The notes under the pieces were generated by a model, which was not told the origin of the DNA, made no database searches, and saw only the letters and a program-made list of their open reading frames with translations. Position numbers and translations under genes: made by a program. A stretch of 64,000 nucleotides of DNA from Auriscalpium vulgare. Its lineage: Eukaryota; Basidiomycota; Agaricomycetes; Russulales; Auriscalpiaceae. Position 1 is the first letter of the stretch; every line of letters begins with the position of its first letter. The stretch is taken from assembly GCA_019915015.1 (NCBI GenBank), contig JAHBBC010000003.1, positions 930,001 to 994,000 of the forward strand, in the 5' to 3' direction. Of this stretch, positions 11,219 through 21,491 are shown piece by piece.

Positions 11219-12416
11219 TCATGCTCCGGATTGACTCGGAATGTGATCATGATTGTGCTCAAGCAAAATGCTCATAGCTGTGGGAATAAAAATGCCAACA
11301 ATTACTAGCAATGTGCGCATCTGCGAGCTGATGTCTTCTGAGCGTGCGGGTGTCTTGTGCGTTGCTGGCTGGAGGACAGTGGCTACATACAGGAAGCTTC
11401 CGGCCTGAGTTAACAGCATGTGAGTATGGTGGATCACGATGATGAGGGAGGCGTCTTAACAGATATTAGAAGTGCAATTCCAGCCCGGTGGATATTCGTG
11501 CCGTCAACAAGTCTGAACAGGGCGTAGGATAATAGTGCCCCTAATGGTGTTGATGCACTGAATGCGAGTAGATGGCGGCGACAGACGGCTCGAGGAAGGG
11601 ATGCGGAGACGAGCGAGACTGCATAGGCAAGTGCCGTGGGTACTGAGTAGACCGTGACGATGCTTCAGATGGCAATTACCATGCGAGAAGAGATGCGCGT
11701 ACCTTTATGAATGGCCAGTGCCAAAAACACTAGCAGGGACAGGTCACTGGAGTTTGATCCAGATAGAGCAGATATGCCCAGGGCAAACCCGTCTGCGAGA
11801 CCATGGACGACCAACCCCACTGTGACCGCGTTCGCAGCCAGACCTTCGTCAGTGGCCCGGTTGCGAGGGTGCACTCCTGGAGATGCGGCATCGAATGACA
11901 GATGGCGTGGAGTTGAGAGTGGACCGTCGGCAAGCTCGGCCTCAGACAGCTCAGCATCAAATGCGAAGTCCATGGATGTTCGCGGCTGAGGGTGGTGGGC
12001 AAACGTATGGGTGGATCCAGAGACGAACTGTTCAACTAGAAGCATGAACGAGAAGCCGCTCAAAAGAGGCAGCGAGATCAAGGAGTTTGAGAGCGTTCCA
12101 CCGTCCGTGGAAAGTGCTTCGATGCCTCTGAAGGGAGCCTGAGTGAGACGAAGCTAGAACAAGCGCAGTGTAACTCACAGACGTACTCAGGAATTATGAC
12201 ACCGAGCCCCGTTCCCAGAAGTAGACCAGTTCCGAGGGCAGAGAGACAGGAGAGAAGGGTTCCTAGGGACGTTGAATGCTGTCAGTCGAAAAGGTCATTT
12301 GTGGGAGAAATGACAGTAGTACCTGAGACGGTCAACGTGAGTGGGATCATACCGACGATGAACGATGTGAGACCGAGCAGCGTGGCCATCGCTACGAGCA
12401 TGAAGAATTCGGACAT
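11219..12416 (-). CDS. ZIP-family zinc transporter (SLC39A9-like)
   Basis: Predicted to move zinc into the cytosol, probably across an internal membrane as for the ZIP9 branch. Five exons on the minus strand (12416..12323, 12262..12187, 12127..11703, 11642..11461, 11404..11219) give 320 residues. Eight membrane segments can be picked out: N-terminal LLGLTSFIVGMIPL, then LGTGLLLGTGLGVIIPEG, a long His/Asp-containing cytosolic loop (about residues 85-135), TM4 with the metal motif HGLADGFALG, TM5 with HKVPTALAY, and two C-terminal segments before the His-rich end EHNHDH. These HxxxD and HK motifs are the ZIP transport site. The exon joins at E|GIEAL and HK|VPTAL restore family sequence. The first ATG consistent with ZIP9-type leaders was taken (12416). 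Looks intact. Confidence 0.9.
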
Positions 12417-12540
12417 TGGAGCAGGCAAGGACGGTGAGGTCGGATGCAGTGTAGAGTTGAACGCTGTACGCATGTTCGGACGATCCCGCATATTTTGCAG
12501 CTGTATGTAATCATTTCATTGTATATATCCGCACATCTAG

Positions 12541-13431
12541 CTAGCTGGCAGAAAAGGTGAATATAAAATGATGATTGTTCTTTGCCCCGTTTCCCCTAGC
12601 CGTCATCCATTGAAACCGGACGACGTAGTGAATAGAGGGGCATGGATGCTCTGTCGCATCACTTCCATGGCGTTGCTCAGGGTTCATATCAGAAAGACAA
12701 AAAAGGCACACAATCCAGGAAATGCACACGAGATACAACATCACGCTCTGCTGTGCGGGAAAATTCGTTCGAGAGGCCCTTTCCGACAAATCGTTGTCAG
12801 TGCTCGCAGCCACAGAAAATAGTTATGCCACGCACCACACGATGCGTCGTTCCTCAACTTCGCGGGACACAGTATCGTCTGGCGACCAAAGAACTTGTAG
12901 CAAGCACGGCGAATAGCCTCTTGAATGACAAGCGGTTTGATTCTTACACAGAGGATGAAGGAGAAAATGTTACGTCCATTGTTGACGCGAGCAACAGTAC
13001 CATGCTGCTTTCCCCACGCATGCACCCTGCATGCCGGCCTGGAGGCTTTGGCGGAAGGCTGGATCGAGGGAAACGGGTCGAGAGCGCACCAATCGGCGCA
13101 TGACAGCAATAGTATGGGACCAGTCAAGGGCGTCCATGCTGACCTCGGACACGTAGTATTGGCGGGTACGAGTTCCGATATACAGGTGCTCCTACTCATC
13201 GGCGGAATGACCCACCAACTCTGCCCGAGGTCGAGATTCTGACGTGGATGGATTTAGTGAGTGCGAAGATGAGCAGGAGTTGACCTGACCTTCAAAAGTG
13301 CAGCCGTGATGTCCGAGACCTGGATATTTCTTGCAGTGGCGATCGCACGGTGACGTGTCATCCAGAAGCATGGGAGCGCATCCACCGCTTCCTGCGTTCG
13401 CCCGCAGAATTGGGCAGGAAAGGGAAGCCAA
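12541..13431 (-). CDS. Unresolved minus-strand gene of unknown function (gene model not settled)
   Basis: The stretch 13200-13025 read on the minus strand looks coding: it translates as YIGTRTRQYYVSEVSMDALD, then WSHTIAVMRRLVRSRPVSLD and more, with a GT donor after AGMQ at about 13024. An upstream frame (13431-13195) carries a Cys/His-rich segment (CDRHCKKYPGLGHHGC) and ends at a stop just before the next frame starts, so an intron is needed there. Downstream frames contain SREVEERRIVW and a hydrophobic stretch, MLYLVCISWIVCLFCLSDM. I could not find one splice pattern that joins all parts, so limits and product are open. It lies head-to-head with the CDC25-like gene at 13636. It could be one short gene or two fragments. 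Confidence 0.3.
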
Positions 13432-13635
13432 AATGAAGCAGGACGGTGGAACGGGAGACTCGGAGAGGCCTGAGGCTCTTGAGCTCGTCCGGTGCTGGTG
13501 GTTGGACAGAAGGATGGCGAGCGGTGATAACCTGGGCTGGATTACGTGAGCACAATCGATGTAGCCAAGTACTAAGTCCTCTACTGTTTACTCAGAGGTT
13601 AGTACGCTTCGAAGCTGTCTCCTTCTTCCACAACG

Positions 13636-14269
13636 ATGACAACAAGATACATTACCCCCGACGTAGGTGCCCTTTCCACCTTTCCTGCGGTTAGAACCCT
13701 CACAAGCCATCGCACTGTAGGAGCTGGAGGCTCTTATCAAGAGCGACAAACAGCCCCGCAAGGACTACCTAGTGATCGACGTGCGCGACGACGACCACGC
13801 CGGCGGCCACATTCTCCACAGCCATCATTCGCCCTCTCGGACCTTCCACGACAATGTTGACAAGTTAGCGCAAAGCACAAAAGATGTGCATACCGTCGTC
13901 TTTCATTGTGCACTCTCTCAAGCCAGGTACGCGTTCAAACAACAGCCGTCCAGACAGAGTGCTTAGCTTAGCCACCAGAGGCCCAAAGGCAGCACGCGTG
14001 CATTATCATTGAGCTCCCTCAGTGCCATCTACTTGCTGACCGGACCCTTGCAGATGTACGCCGCGATAAGAGATGAGCAGGGCGAAACTAAGCCGCACGA
14101 GGTCCTCATACTGCGTGGTGGCTTTACAGACTTTCAGGCCAAGTTCAAGGCGAGTCTCGCACATTTTCGAGCTTTTCTTTCTTCCGCGACAACTTGCAAC
14201 GATCTGCAGGATGATCCACTTCTGGTCGCGAACTGGGATCCCGATGTATGGGCTGCCGAATGGTCATGA
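13636..14269 (+). CDS. CDC25/ACR2-type rhodanese phosphatase or arsenate reductase
   Basis: Small single-domain rhodanese protein of the Ych1/Acr2/CDC25-like group, expected to act as a phosphatase or arsenate reductase through a cysteine thiolate. Exons 13636..13662, 13721..13926, 13979..13997 and 14054..14269 give 155 residues. Landmarks: ITPDELEALI, LVIDVRDDDHAGGHI, and active loop HCALSQAR with Cys72 and Arg78 (C-x5-R), followed by GPKAARMYAAIRDE and LILRGGF. The active loop is split by an intron, and exon 3 is only 19 nt. Within exon 4, a 60-nt stretch from GCGAGT (after FQAKFK) to CTGCAG has no stop and keeps frame; family proteins lack these 20 residues, so a GC-AG intron is likely and the protein would then be 135 residues. 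ACR2 versus YCH1 cannot be decided here. Confidence 0.87.
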
Positions 14270-14361
14270 TGACGGAAAAGAGCGGGCGGGATCGAGGCAA
14301 GGCTAATCATTAAACACACCTGTAATCAACTTGCTACTGTCCTGGATTCCTATGACCGCCG

Positions 14362-14954
14362 TTACGACTGAGGCGTAGACGACTCGGACTGAGAACCAGT
14401 CGGCTCTTTGGATGTGAGCATGCGTCTCGGCAACTCCTCGACGACAGACTGGATTTTCATCCGCTCTTCAACGATATTCTTGTGACATATGTGCCTGCGT
14501 GCGATGGCGTTCGTGAGCAACAACGAAATGACCTGTCCATCAAACCTACCAGGTCCCAAGCGAAACTAGAACGAACGTCCCGACCGCCCAGTTGCATGCC
14601 ACAATAGGCCCTGCCAAAAGCAATGAGCGATTGCCCATGGCTCTCCAAAAGACACAACACTCACGGACGCTCATACTGCGAACGACGCCCACGCCAAATC
14701 CGCTTGCAATTGCGCTGAGCAGGCTATTTCTCGCGCATGGAATATCGCCGAGACGCTGCCAATCGTCACGGGGCGAAAGTCTCTGTCTTGGGCTAGTATA
14801 TCAATGGCTGGGCATATAAATATATGGGAAGGCGATACCGCACCTTTGCAGCCTCGCGCACGTCGGACCAGTAGTTGCCCGTGGTTTCGGTCTGGTACAC
14901 AGGGCGTCGAGCCTGTGGACGGGATGTGTTGTCTTCCACGGTGCGGTTGCTCAT
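14362..14954 (-). CDS. COX20: COX20 (FAM36A-type) cytochrome c oxidase assembly factor
   Basis: Inner mitochondrial membrane chaperone that binds newly made Cox2 and helps its maturation. Four exons on the minus strand (14954..14844, 14782..14665, 14610..14550, 14494..14362) give 140 residues. The diagnostic part is GDIPCARNSLLSAIASGFGV beginning near residue 49 (family form xIPCARNSLLxGI), which enters the first membrane helix, followed by VACNWAVGTFVLVSLGTWHI as the second. The second helix ends at ICHKNIVEERMK, a charged tail that usually faces the matrix or intermembrane space. The acceptor of exon 2 was placed at GACAG|AGA because it alone keeps phase with IPCARN. Only 69 bp separate its ATG from that of APM1, and 92 bp separate its stop from that of the CDC25-like gene. 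Confidence 0.9.
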
Positions 14955-15023
14955 CGTTGTCGACGCGTAAGGTAGAAGTGCGACGCGTCACGCTCTGTTA
15001 TCACTTCTTCGCAGCCACCCACT
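14955..15023. promoter_or_regulatory. 69-bp divergent start region between COX20 and APM1
   Basis: The ATGs of two oppositely transcribed genes lie 69 bp apart, so the promoters or 5' leaders must overlap. The stretch has no TATA box. Transcription start sites may lie inside the opposite gene's leader. Confidence 0.5.
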
Positions 15024-16704
15024 ATGGCCAGCCTCGTCGCCATCCTGGACCTCAAAGGCAAACCTCTTATCCAACGATCCTATCGCGACGATGTCCCGTC
15101 ATCTTACATCGAGCGTTTCCTGCCGCTTATCCTTGACATCGAAGAGGAAGGCCAGCAGGTCACGCCCTGCTTTTCCAACCAGGGCATCAACTACATCCAC
15201 ATTCGCCACTCAAACCTGTATCGTAAGCCTCATGTCCAGAGCATTACGCTTCTTCTGACCCTCATTCTTCATCAGTTCTGGCCCTCTCTCGTCGTAATTC
15301 GAATGCCGCAGAGATCATCCTGTTCCTCCATCGTCTCTCACAAGTTCTCGTCGAGTACTTCAAGGAACTCGAGGAGGAGTCCATCCGCGACAATTTCGTC
15401 ATCATCTACGAACTCCTAGACGAGATGATGGACTTCGGGTACCCCCAGACAACAGAGAGCAAAATCTTGCAGGAGTGCGCGTATTCATTGCTTGGCCCGA
15501 CCATGCTTATGACCGTTCCCCAGGTACATCACGCAGGAGTCTCACAAGCTGGAGATAGTACGGCCTCCCATGGCAGTGACAAACGCCGTTTCCTGGAGGT
15601 CGGAGGGAATTCGGTATCGCAAGAACGAGGTGTTCCTCGATGTCATCGAGAGTGTCAATTTATTGGTGCGCCTCATCGTCCCCTTCTGAGCACCTGTGCT
15701 GACAGCGATCGACCTGCATGCCTTTCGCATAGGTCAACGCCAATGGGAATGTTGTTCGCTCTGAGATCCTCGGCGCCGTGAAGATGAAGTGTTATCTGTC
15801 GGGCATGCCGGAGCTACGCCTCGGTCTGAACGACAAAGTGATGTTCGAGACAACTGGTCGTAGTGAGTTATGAGTTACTCTCTTGCTCAATATGCGCCCA
15901 TTCCCGAACAATAGCGTCACGCGGCAAATCCATTGAGCTCGAGGATGTCAAGTTTCATCAATGCGTCCGCTTATCACGTTTTGAGAACGACCGCACCATT
16001 TCCTTCATACCACCCGACGGCGAGTTTGAGCTCATGTCTTACCGCCTGTCTCAGGCTGTGAAGCCTCTCGTCTGGGTTGAGGCCGCCATCGAGAATCACA
16101 AAGGCAGTCGGATCGAGTACATGGTCAAGGTTCGGGCGCAATTCAAGCGTCGTAGTACCGCGAACAACGTCGAGATCTATGTCTCTGTCCCAGAGGACGC
16201 CGATACGCCCAAATTCCGGGTGCGTTCTTGGGTGCGCTGTGGTGGCGAAATGTTTAACATATCTCGCTAGGCATCAACAGGGACCGTGCAGTATGCACCG
16301 GATAAGGCTGCGTTTATCTGGAAGATCAAGCAACTCGGCGGAGGGCGCGATTTCCTCATGCGCGCCCACTTCGGCCTTCCTTCCGTCAAATCTGGTTCGT
16401 CTATCATCTCTTTCGCCAGTTCCCATCCTCATCCGCACGAAGAGCAAGATGTCGAGAAACGTGTCCCGATCACAGTCAAGTTCGAGATACCGTACTTCAC
16501 TGTGTCTGGCATACAAGTGCGCTATCTGAAGATAGTGGAGAAGAGCGGCTACCAAGCGTTGCCCTGGGTTCGCTACATTACACAGAATGGTGATGATTAC
16601 AGGTGTTTATATTTGCCACTGTCGCACCTGCTGTATACTCATAAAACCACCTTAGCTTGCGAACTGCTCTTGAAAAGGGCAGTGCACCCATTGTACCAAT
16701 GTGA
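15024..16704 (+). CDS. APM1: AP-1 clathrin adaptor complex, mu subunit
   Basis: Medium subunit of the trans-Golgi/endosome adaptor AP-1; binds tyrosine-based YxxPhi sorting signals in cargo tails and recruits clathrin with the beta and gamma subunits. Exons 15024..15222, 15276..15474, 15524..15665, 15733..15862, 15915..16219, 16271..16602 and 16656..16704. The N-terminal longin domain ([19 protein letters not shown], about 1-140) is followed by the mu homology domain: [37 protein letters not shown] and [18 protein letters not shown]. The protein ends [15 protein letters not shown] then [16 protein letters not shown]. As drawn it is 451 residues. A 48-nt frame-preserving stretch (16395-16442, GTTCGT..CGAAG) adds 16 residues that the family lacks; treating it as an intron gives 435 residues, the more usual length. 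No break is seen. Confidence 0.94.
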
Positions 16705-17214
16705 AACTTGCGTCAGGGATTGCAAAAATCTCAGAACGAGAGGCATGCTTAAAAAGTCACTATATGAAGTGTGAAGACAAGATCCAGCTGCTTGGAAACT
16801 TGATGGGACGTGACGGTGGTGTGAGCGCGAAGAGAGCAACACGAGGCATCATGGGAGTGCAGCCTGGGCGAAATGAATATTGGCCTGCGGGGCTGCGCTG
16901 TGAAGCCCAGTGAAAATGCCCTCGAATGAGGTAGCATCCCCTCGACGAAGGCGCGTTTTCACACGGACCTAGTGGCATGCCGCAGGCTGCTGTCCATTCA
17001 CCATGTTATGTCTCACAACCATCTCTTCACTTCCATTCATCTACTCCTATGCTCTTCTGCATGTCAACTACATAGCACAATCATTGTATGGCATCCATTC
17101 TCGTGGAATATAAGCGTATGTGTCGCCCTCTCACACCTGTGTATTGCGTGAGCATGTCATCATTGTCTTGAACCTCGCTGCTGTACCAGTCCCTGTAGTA
17201 TAATAAGAAATAAC
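16705..17214. other. Gene-free region after APM1
   Basis: About 510 bp of 3'-flanking sequence. I see no convincing ORF, RNA gene or repeat, apart from the mild AT-rich shift that precedes the repeat starting near 17215. Confidence 0.5.
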
Positions 17215-17805
17215 ACCGACAGTCATCGGTGTGCTAGTTTCAAAGATTGACCGATAAGGATATCATTTTAAATGGTTCGGCGTAGGAAATATTCAAAATG
17301 ATTCCGACGGTAAAAACATTGTGATCCTATTGGCTACGGAAAATTAGGCTAAAATCTGATAAAATGTTGAAAATATTCAGTACGTGTTGGTTCACACGGG
17401 TACGGGACGTAAATAAATCATATTAAATGGTTACCAGTACTACGAATAGCTGCCCGTAGGGCTTGGAAAAAATGGGGAATAATACGGAGAAATCGGAATA
17501 TATTTGGGGGCGTTGATTTCTAGCCATTACCTATTCCCACGGTCCCAAGAAATGCTATTTTTAAATCATTTGTGCTGGTATATAATCCTTTCCGTAGGCC
17601 CTGGGAAAACCCATTGACAACCATACAGTACATGTATGATTTAGACTTACATGTAGACCATTTTCACAGACTGTCCTAAGCCCAGTCTATTGGATTGCCT
17701 GTAGTCATGATCTTCTTTACCTAAGCAACAGAAATTTGTACACAGACAGCTGTCAACAATTCAGACTTATAGTATTTTTTCCATGACCCAAGCCCCCTCT
17801 CAATT
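17215..17805 (+). repeat. Degenerate single arm of the foldback repeat found at 51.1 kb
   Basis: This stretch follows 51108-51770 base by base with frequent substitutions. Shared blocks include TTGGCTACGGAAAA, TTCCCACGGTCCCAA, TATATAATCCTTTCCGTAGG (TATATAACCCTTTCCGTAGG at 51 kb), GAAAACCCATTGA, GACTGTCCTAAGCCCAGTC and CATGACCCAAGCCCCC. Only one arm is present and the sequence departs abruptly after CTCAATT (about 17804). It is the oldest-looking member of the family in the window and sits at the border between the gene block and the repeat-rich part. Confidence 0.8.
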
Positions 17806-18037
17806 GGAAGCCGCGCGGCGGTGCGGCGACACTCAGCTGAGTAGTGAGCCGGCCCAAACTATGACGTAGGATTAGTAAGTGTTAGTCAGCGTGTCAGGCC
17901 GGCGCGCCTGTTCCGGCTGACGCCATCTGTCAATTGTATGTGGGTCCACCCGTCCTTGCTTCCTCGCCTCCCGATGCCAATCGAGCCGCCCGACGCGCGA
18001 TTTAGGCAATGCCTCCCGCCCGCTCTCCATTCCCTAT

Positions 18038-19902
18038 ATGGCCTGCGAGCATCGTCGCAACGGGATCATCAGTACGCTCATCCTCGCATAGCCCCGACCT
18101 GGTTAACTTTGTGTCACTTCACCAGTGTCGCCAGCGCTCCCTCTCGCCAAGCCAGAGCGAAAGATTTTTCTACTCCCTTCGTGGGAGCACGCAGCGTGGG
18201 CGGGCGGAGGAGTCGAGGTCAAAAGAACGGCAGGAGAGCTCGTGGGGCGAGAGTACAAAGGTGTGTACTGTGTCGTTGTATCCCTCACCACACTCCGTGC
18301 CGCTGGCCCCCATCCGCCCATGCCCCTGCAATCCACGCTCCGCCGCGGCCAGTTCGCTCCGCTCCCGTCCTTGGATCTCTCACCCTTGCGCTCGGTGGTC
18401 CGCGCACATACCAGGCACGACCCCGCCTTCCGACCGCTCAAAGCTCACTTGAACATGACAGGTAACCTGCTCTCTATGAGTGAGGACTTGGAGGACCCGC
18501 AGCTCGTCGTCGTCGTATGCTAGTAAGTTGACCTTGCCTCTCAGCTTATGCAGCAACTAATATCTTTCGAAGTCCTTGCTACGAGGACACCACGCTCGTG
18601 CCCGTCGACAAGCTTATCGAGTATTGGGAGACTCACGACTTCAACCTCCCGTTCTGCTTCTGCGTCATCAAGACGGGCGTCCTTGCCCGGACCGTCCTGT
18701 TTGTTCCAACCAGAGCGGACTCTGTGAGCCGCGGCCAGATGGTCCTCACCTGTGTGATGTTCGAATGCACGTACTACAGTATGTTCCCCTTCTGACTCTG
18801 TAGAGTTGTCGCTCACCAGCCATGCAGGGGTAATGGAGGAAATGTTCACTATCAAAGCCATCCCCTTGTACTCTACGTACCCATTCCTGGGCTACGCCCG
18901 CGAGTACTTCCTTCATAAGTCATGCCCGCATTCACTGCGCCGCCGCTTGACGTTGACCGACGACTATCTAGCTAAAGGCGTTGGGCAGTACACGCCGAGC
19001 CCAACCTCCTCGCCTTCCCGCGGCAGGACCGCCGCATGGCTCATCATCGGCAGCCCAACGACGCCGACGAAGCGCGCCCGCCCCCTTTGCCGCGCGCTAG
19101 CCAACATTGTCGAGCAGTCATTCGAGAACGCCGCGACTGCAGGCTCGTCGCCAGCTACTGCGACATTCCCAATCTCTACGCCTCTCCCTCGTACGAACGC
19201 CAGGCACCGCCTTCCAGTCAAGTATGAAGACGGCGGCGTCTTCACGCAGGCTATGCCACCGAAGAACCGCAGCACCAGCGCCGAGGACGACGAGGCCAAT
19301 TCGTTTGAATACATTCGTGAGTTCTCAAACTACCTCACACTGAACAGCCCGCTGACGGACAGGAAGCCTCTTTGCACAGGGATGAGACCCTTATAGGCGA
19401 CCTCCTCATGTGGTGCAAGCCAGCCACGATCCAGAAGGCCTACGAAGCGCCACCCCTCGGTGACGACGACACCGAAACGACGCTGGCCCACCTCACATAC
19501 TTCAAGCTGCCCGGGATCAGCCTCCTTGAGCTCATCCGAGCGATAGAAAGGTGCCCGCACTGCGGCCTCATCATGGTGCACGAGCTTGTGCCCAAACATG
19601 GCTGCCCGTGGGCGGACAACTCCGACGAGGACGCCTCGAGCGCCCCTGGACCGTCGAAGAAGCAAAAGCTCGCCGCCCCCCATTGGTCCTCTGCCTACCT
19701 GGCCAATACGACGGGCAGCTTACCGCGCACCGTTCGCAACACAGTGTCGGGGGACAGCCTGAATGGCAAGGGTAAGGGTAAGTTGAAGGGGAAGGGGAAG
19801 GGGAAGGCGGCTGGGCAGTCGGAGGCGACGGCGCTCAAGGACAAGGGCTTTCATGTTGCTTACAATGCAGATGGGAAGGAGGTGAACATCATACATGGGT
19901 AG
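18038..19902 (+). CDS. Cysteine-rich protein of unknown function
   Basis: Five exons (18038..18071, 18126..18522, 18573..18778, 18828..19316, 19367..19902) keep frame and give 553 residues starting MACEHRRNGIIM. I do not recognise the family. Visible features: paired cysteines in CYPCYEDTTL (about 143-152) and FCFCVIKTG, a further CPHCGL..H..HGC cluster near residue 440 that could bind zinc, a Pro/Ser/Arg-rich middle, and an acidic DNSDEDASS stretch. A C-terminal run of alternating Gly-Lys (GKGKGKLKGKGKGK) could bind nucleic acid. All four introns have GT..AG borders and are 49-54 nt, so it behaves as a real expressed gene rather than a repeat remnant. The last acceptor (AGGAAG|CC) was picked because it alone keeps frame. 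No copy was noticed elsewhere in the window. Confidence 0.65.
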
Positions 19903-20174
19903 TGTCCTCTCTCAACGCCCCATAGCACCACTGCTGCGAATGTACATACGAGTTCTTCCCCTCTACCAAAATCATTAACTTTCTTGCTCCTGATAATCTG
20001 CGTGTGAAGTCGTTGGTGAAAGCTCGCTCTGGGTTAGCAGGGTTTGAAATTGTCCACTCAATGCTGAGCTTGGCATTGTAGAACTTATAGACACATCTGC
20101 AACGTGTCTTAGTCTGAGACGCCCATTGACGCGGTGACGCGTCGCGATTGGCTGAGACAGAAAGTCAGGGCATT

Positions 20175-21363
20175 GGAAAGTACGGCGGTTTCGTACGGCG
20201 CCGTAGTACGGCCAGAGTACGGCGTTGATTCCGGCTTCTCGGCAGGCCCGATCCCGCCTCCTCTGATTTAGATGCCCGCTGTCCCACACCTCCGGATGCT
20301 CGCTGCCCATCCTCCAAGTCGCGCTCCCGCCCGCCGTTCACGCCGCCGCTCGTTTCGTTGGCCTCAAGCGTTACTTTGGATATGCACCTCACATATCGCT
20401 CAAATCTCCGGGCGGCAGCCACTCAACGGCCGCATTGGTGGACGCGGCTGACACCAACGACACTCGCGCACGATACCCGCTATCACCGACGGCGCGCAAC
20501 CGACAGCGGACGATAAATAGGCCAACTGAAGAGGAGTTGACGAGGAGTACAATTGGTGAGTAGCTCGCTGTGGCCATCTCGGCGCACACTCACGTCGAAC
20601 AACGCAGCTCTGCTTGAACGCCATCCATCCTGCATCTCTTGCACTTCTCTGGTGGTAACTAATGACCGAGCGTGAGTGATCCTGACTGAGTGACTGAGTA
20701 GTACACCCTGTGTTACGTCTCTGTCGCGCTTGACCTGGGAGGCAGTCGATCATGCATGGCTGTCTGAATATGCCTCAAAATACTGTAGATATGCTCTAGT
20801 TATATTGTACAACGGAGCCAAATTAGCGCAGTATTTATGGATGCTGGCACACTCCGCCCCGCATCGGTCGAAGTAAATCAGTATTTTTTACATCCAGTGT
20901 GCGGATGGCGAAGAGTGTGAGTCGAGCTAGGCAATCATGAAAGCACGACGAGCGGCCTGCTTGGCTCGTATTACCACAGGTGCATTGTACGTTGGCCCAG
21001 CGGTCACAGTACTAGCGCTTTCAAACAGCGATTGCGGGCGAGCGTGGCGAGAAGAATTGTGGGCGGGGGAGTAGTAAAGTAGTTGGCGGTGAGCATCTGT
21101 TGGCGGGTGCAACGCCTCTGCTAACACGACTGTCGCCACATATGCGCATGCTGCTTATGCGCTCCCGACCCGGTGAGCCTGCACAAGGACGAGAGGTATA
21201 AGGCGGCGGGGGAATAAGTAGTAAGTATAGTTGGCGGTGCGGGGCACGGTGATGTAGCAGATCGGTGTCCGATCTGAGACAGATTGCTCTGGGCCAATCT
21301 AGACCGCTCGATCGCCGTAGTCAACGCCGTAGTACGGCCGTACAAAAACGCGCCGTACTTTCC
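20175..21363. mobile_element. 1.19 kb element with about 50-bp terminal inverted repeats
   Basis: The left end, from GGAAAGTACGGCG at 20175, and the right end, inverted and finishing at 21363, match over about 50 bp with some mismatches. Both contain several GTACGGC units and CTACGGC/GTACGGCGTTGA near the inner edge. The interior shows no credible protein, so this looks like a non-autonomous DNA transposon. A possible target duplication ATT or CATT flanks the ends (CATT before the left end, ATTT after the right end), but it is too short to be decisive. The element separates the cysteine-rich gene from the decayed gene at 21.5 kb. Confidence 0.6.
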
Positions 21364-21491
21364 ATTTCCCGGATGTCCTCGGCTGAGACGCGTTGCTGTG
21401 GCCGTGCCACCAGCGCGTCTGACAGAGAACCCCAAGATTCATTGTTCAAAATTTTATTTATAGAGCTCTCCTCTTGACCCCGCTCCTTCCA
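21364..21491. other. Spacer before decayed gene
   Basis: Short non-coding spacer between the inverted-repeat element and the first ATG of the decayed gene; no motif is evident. Confidence 0.4.
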
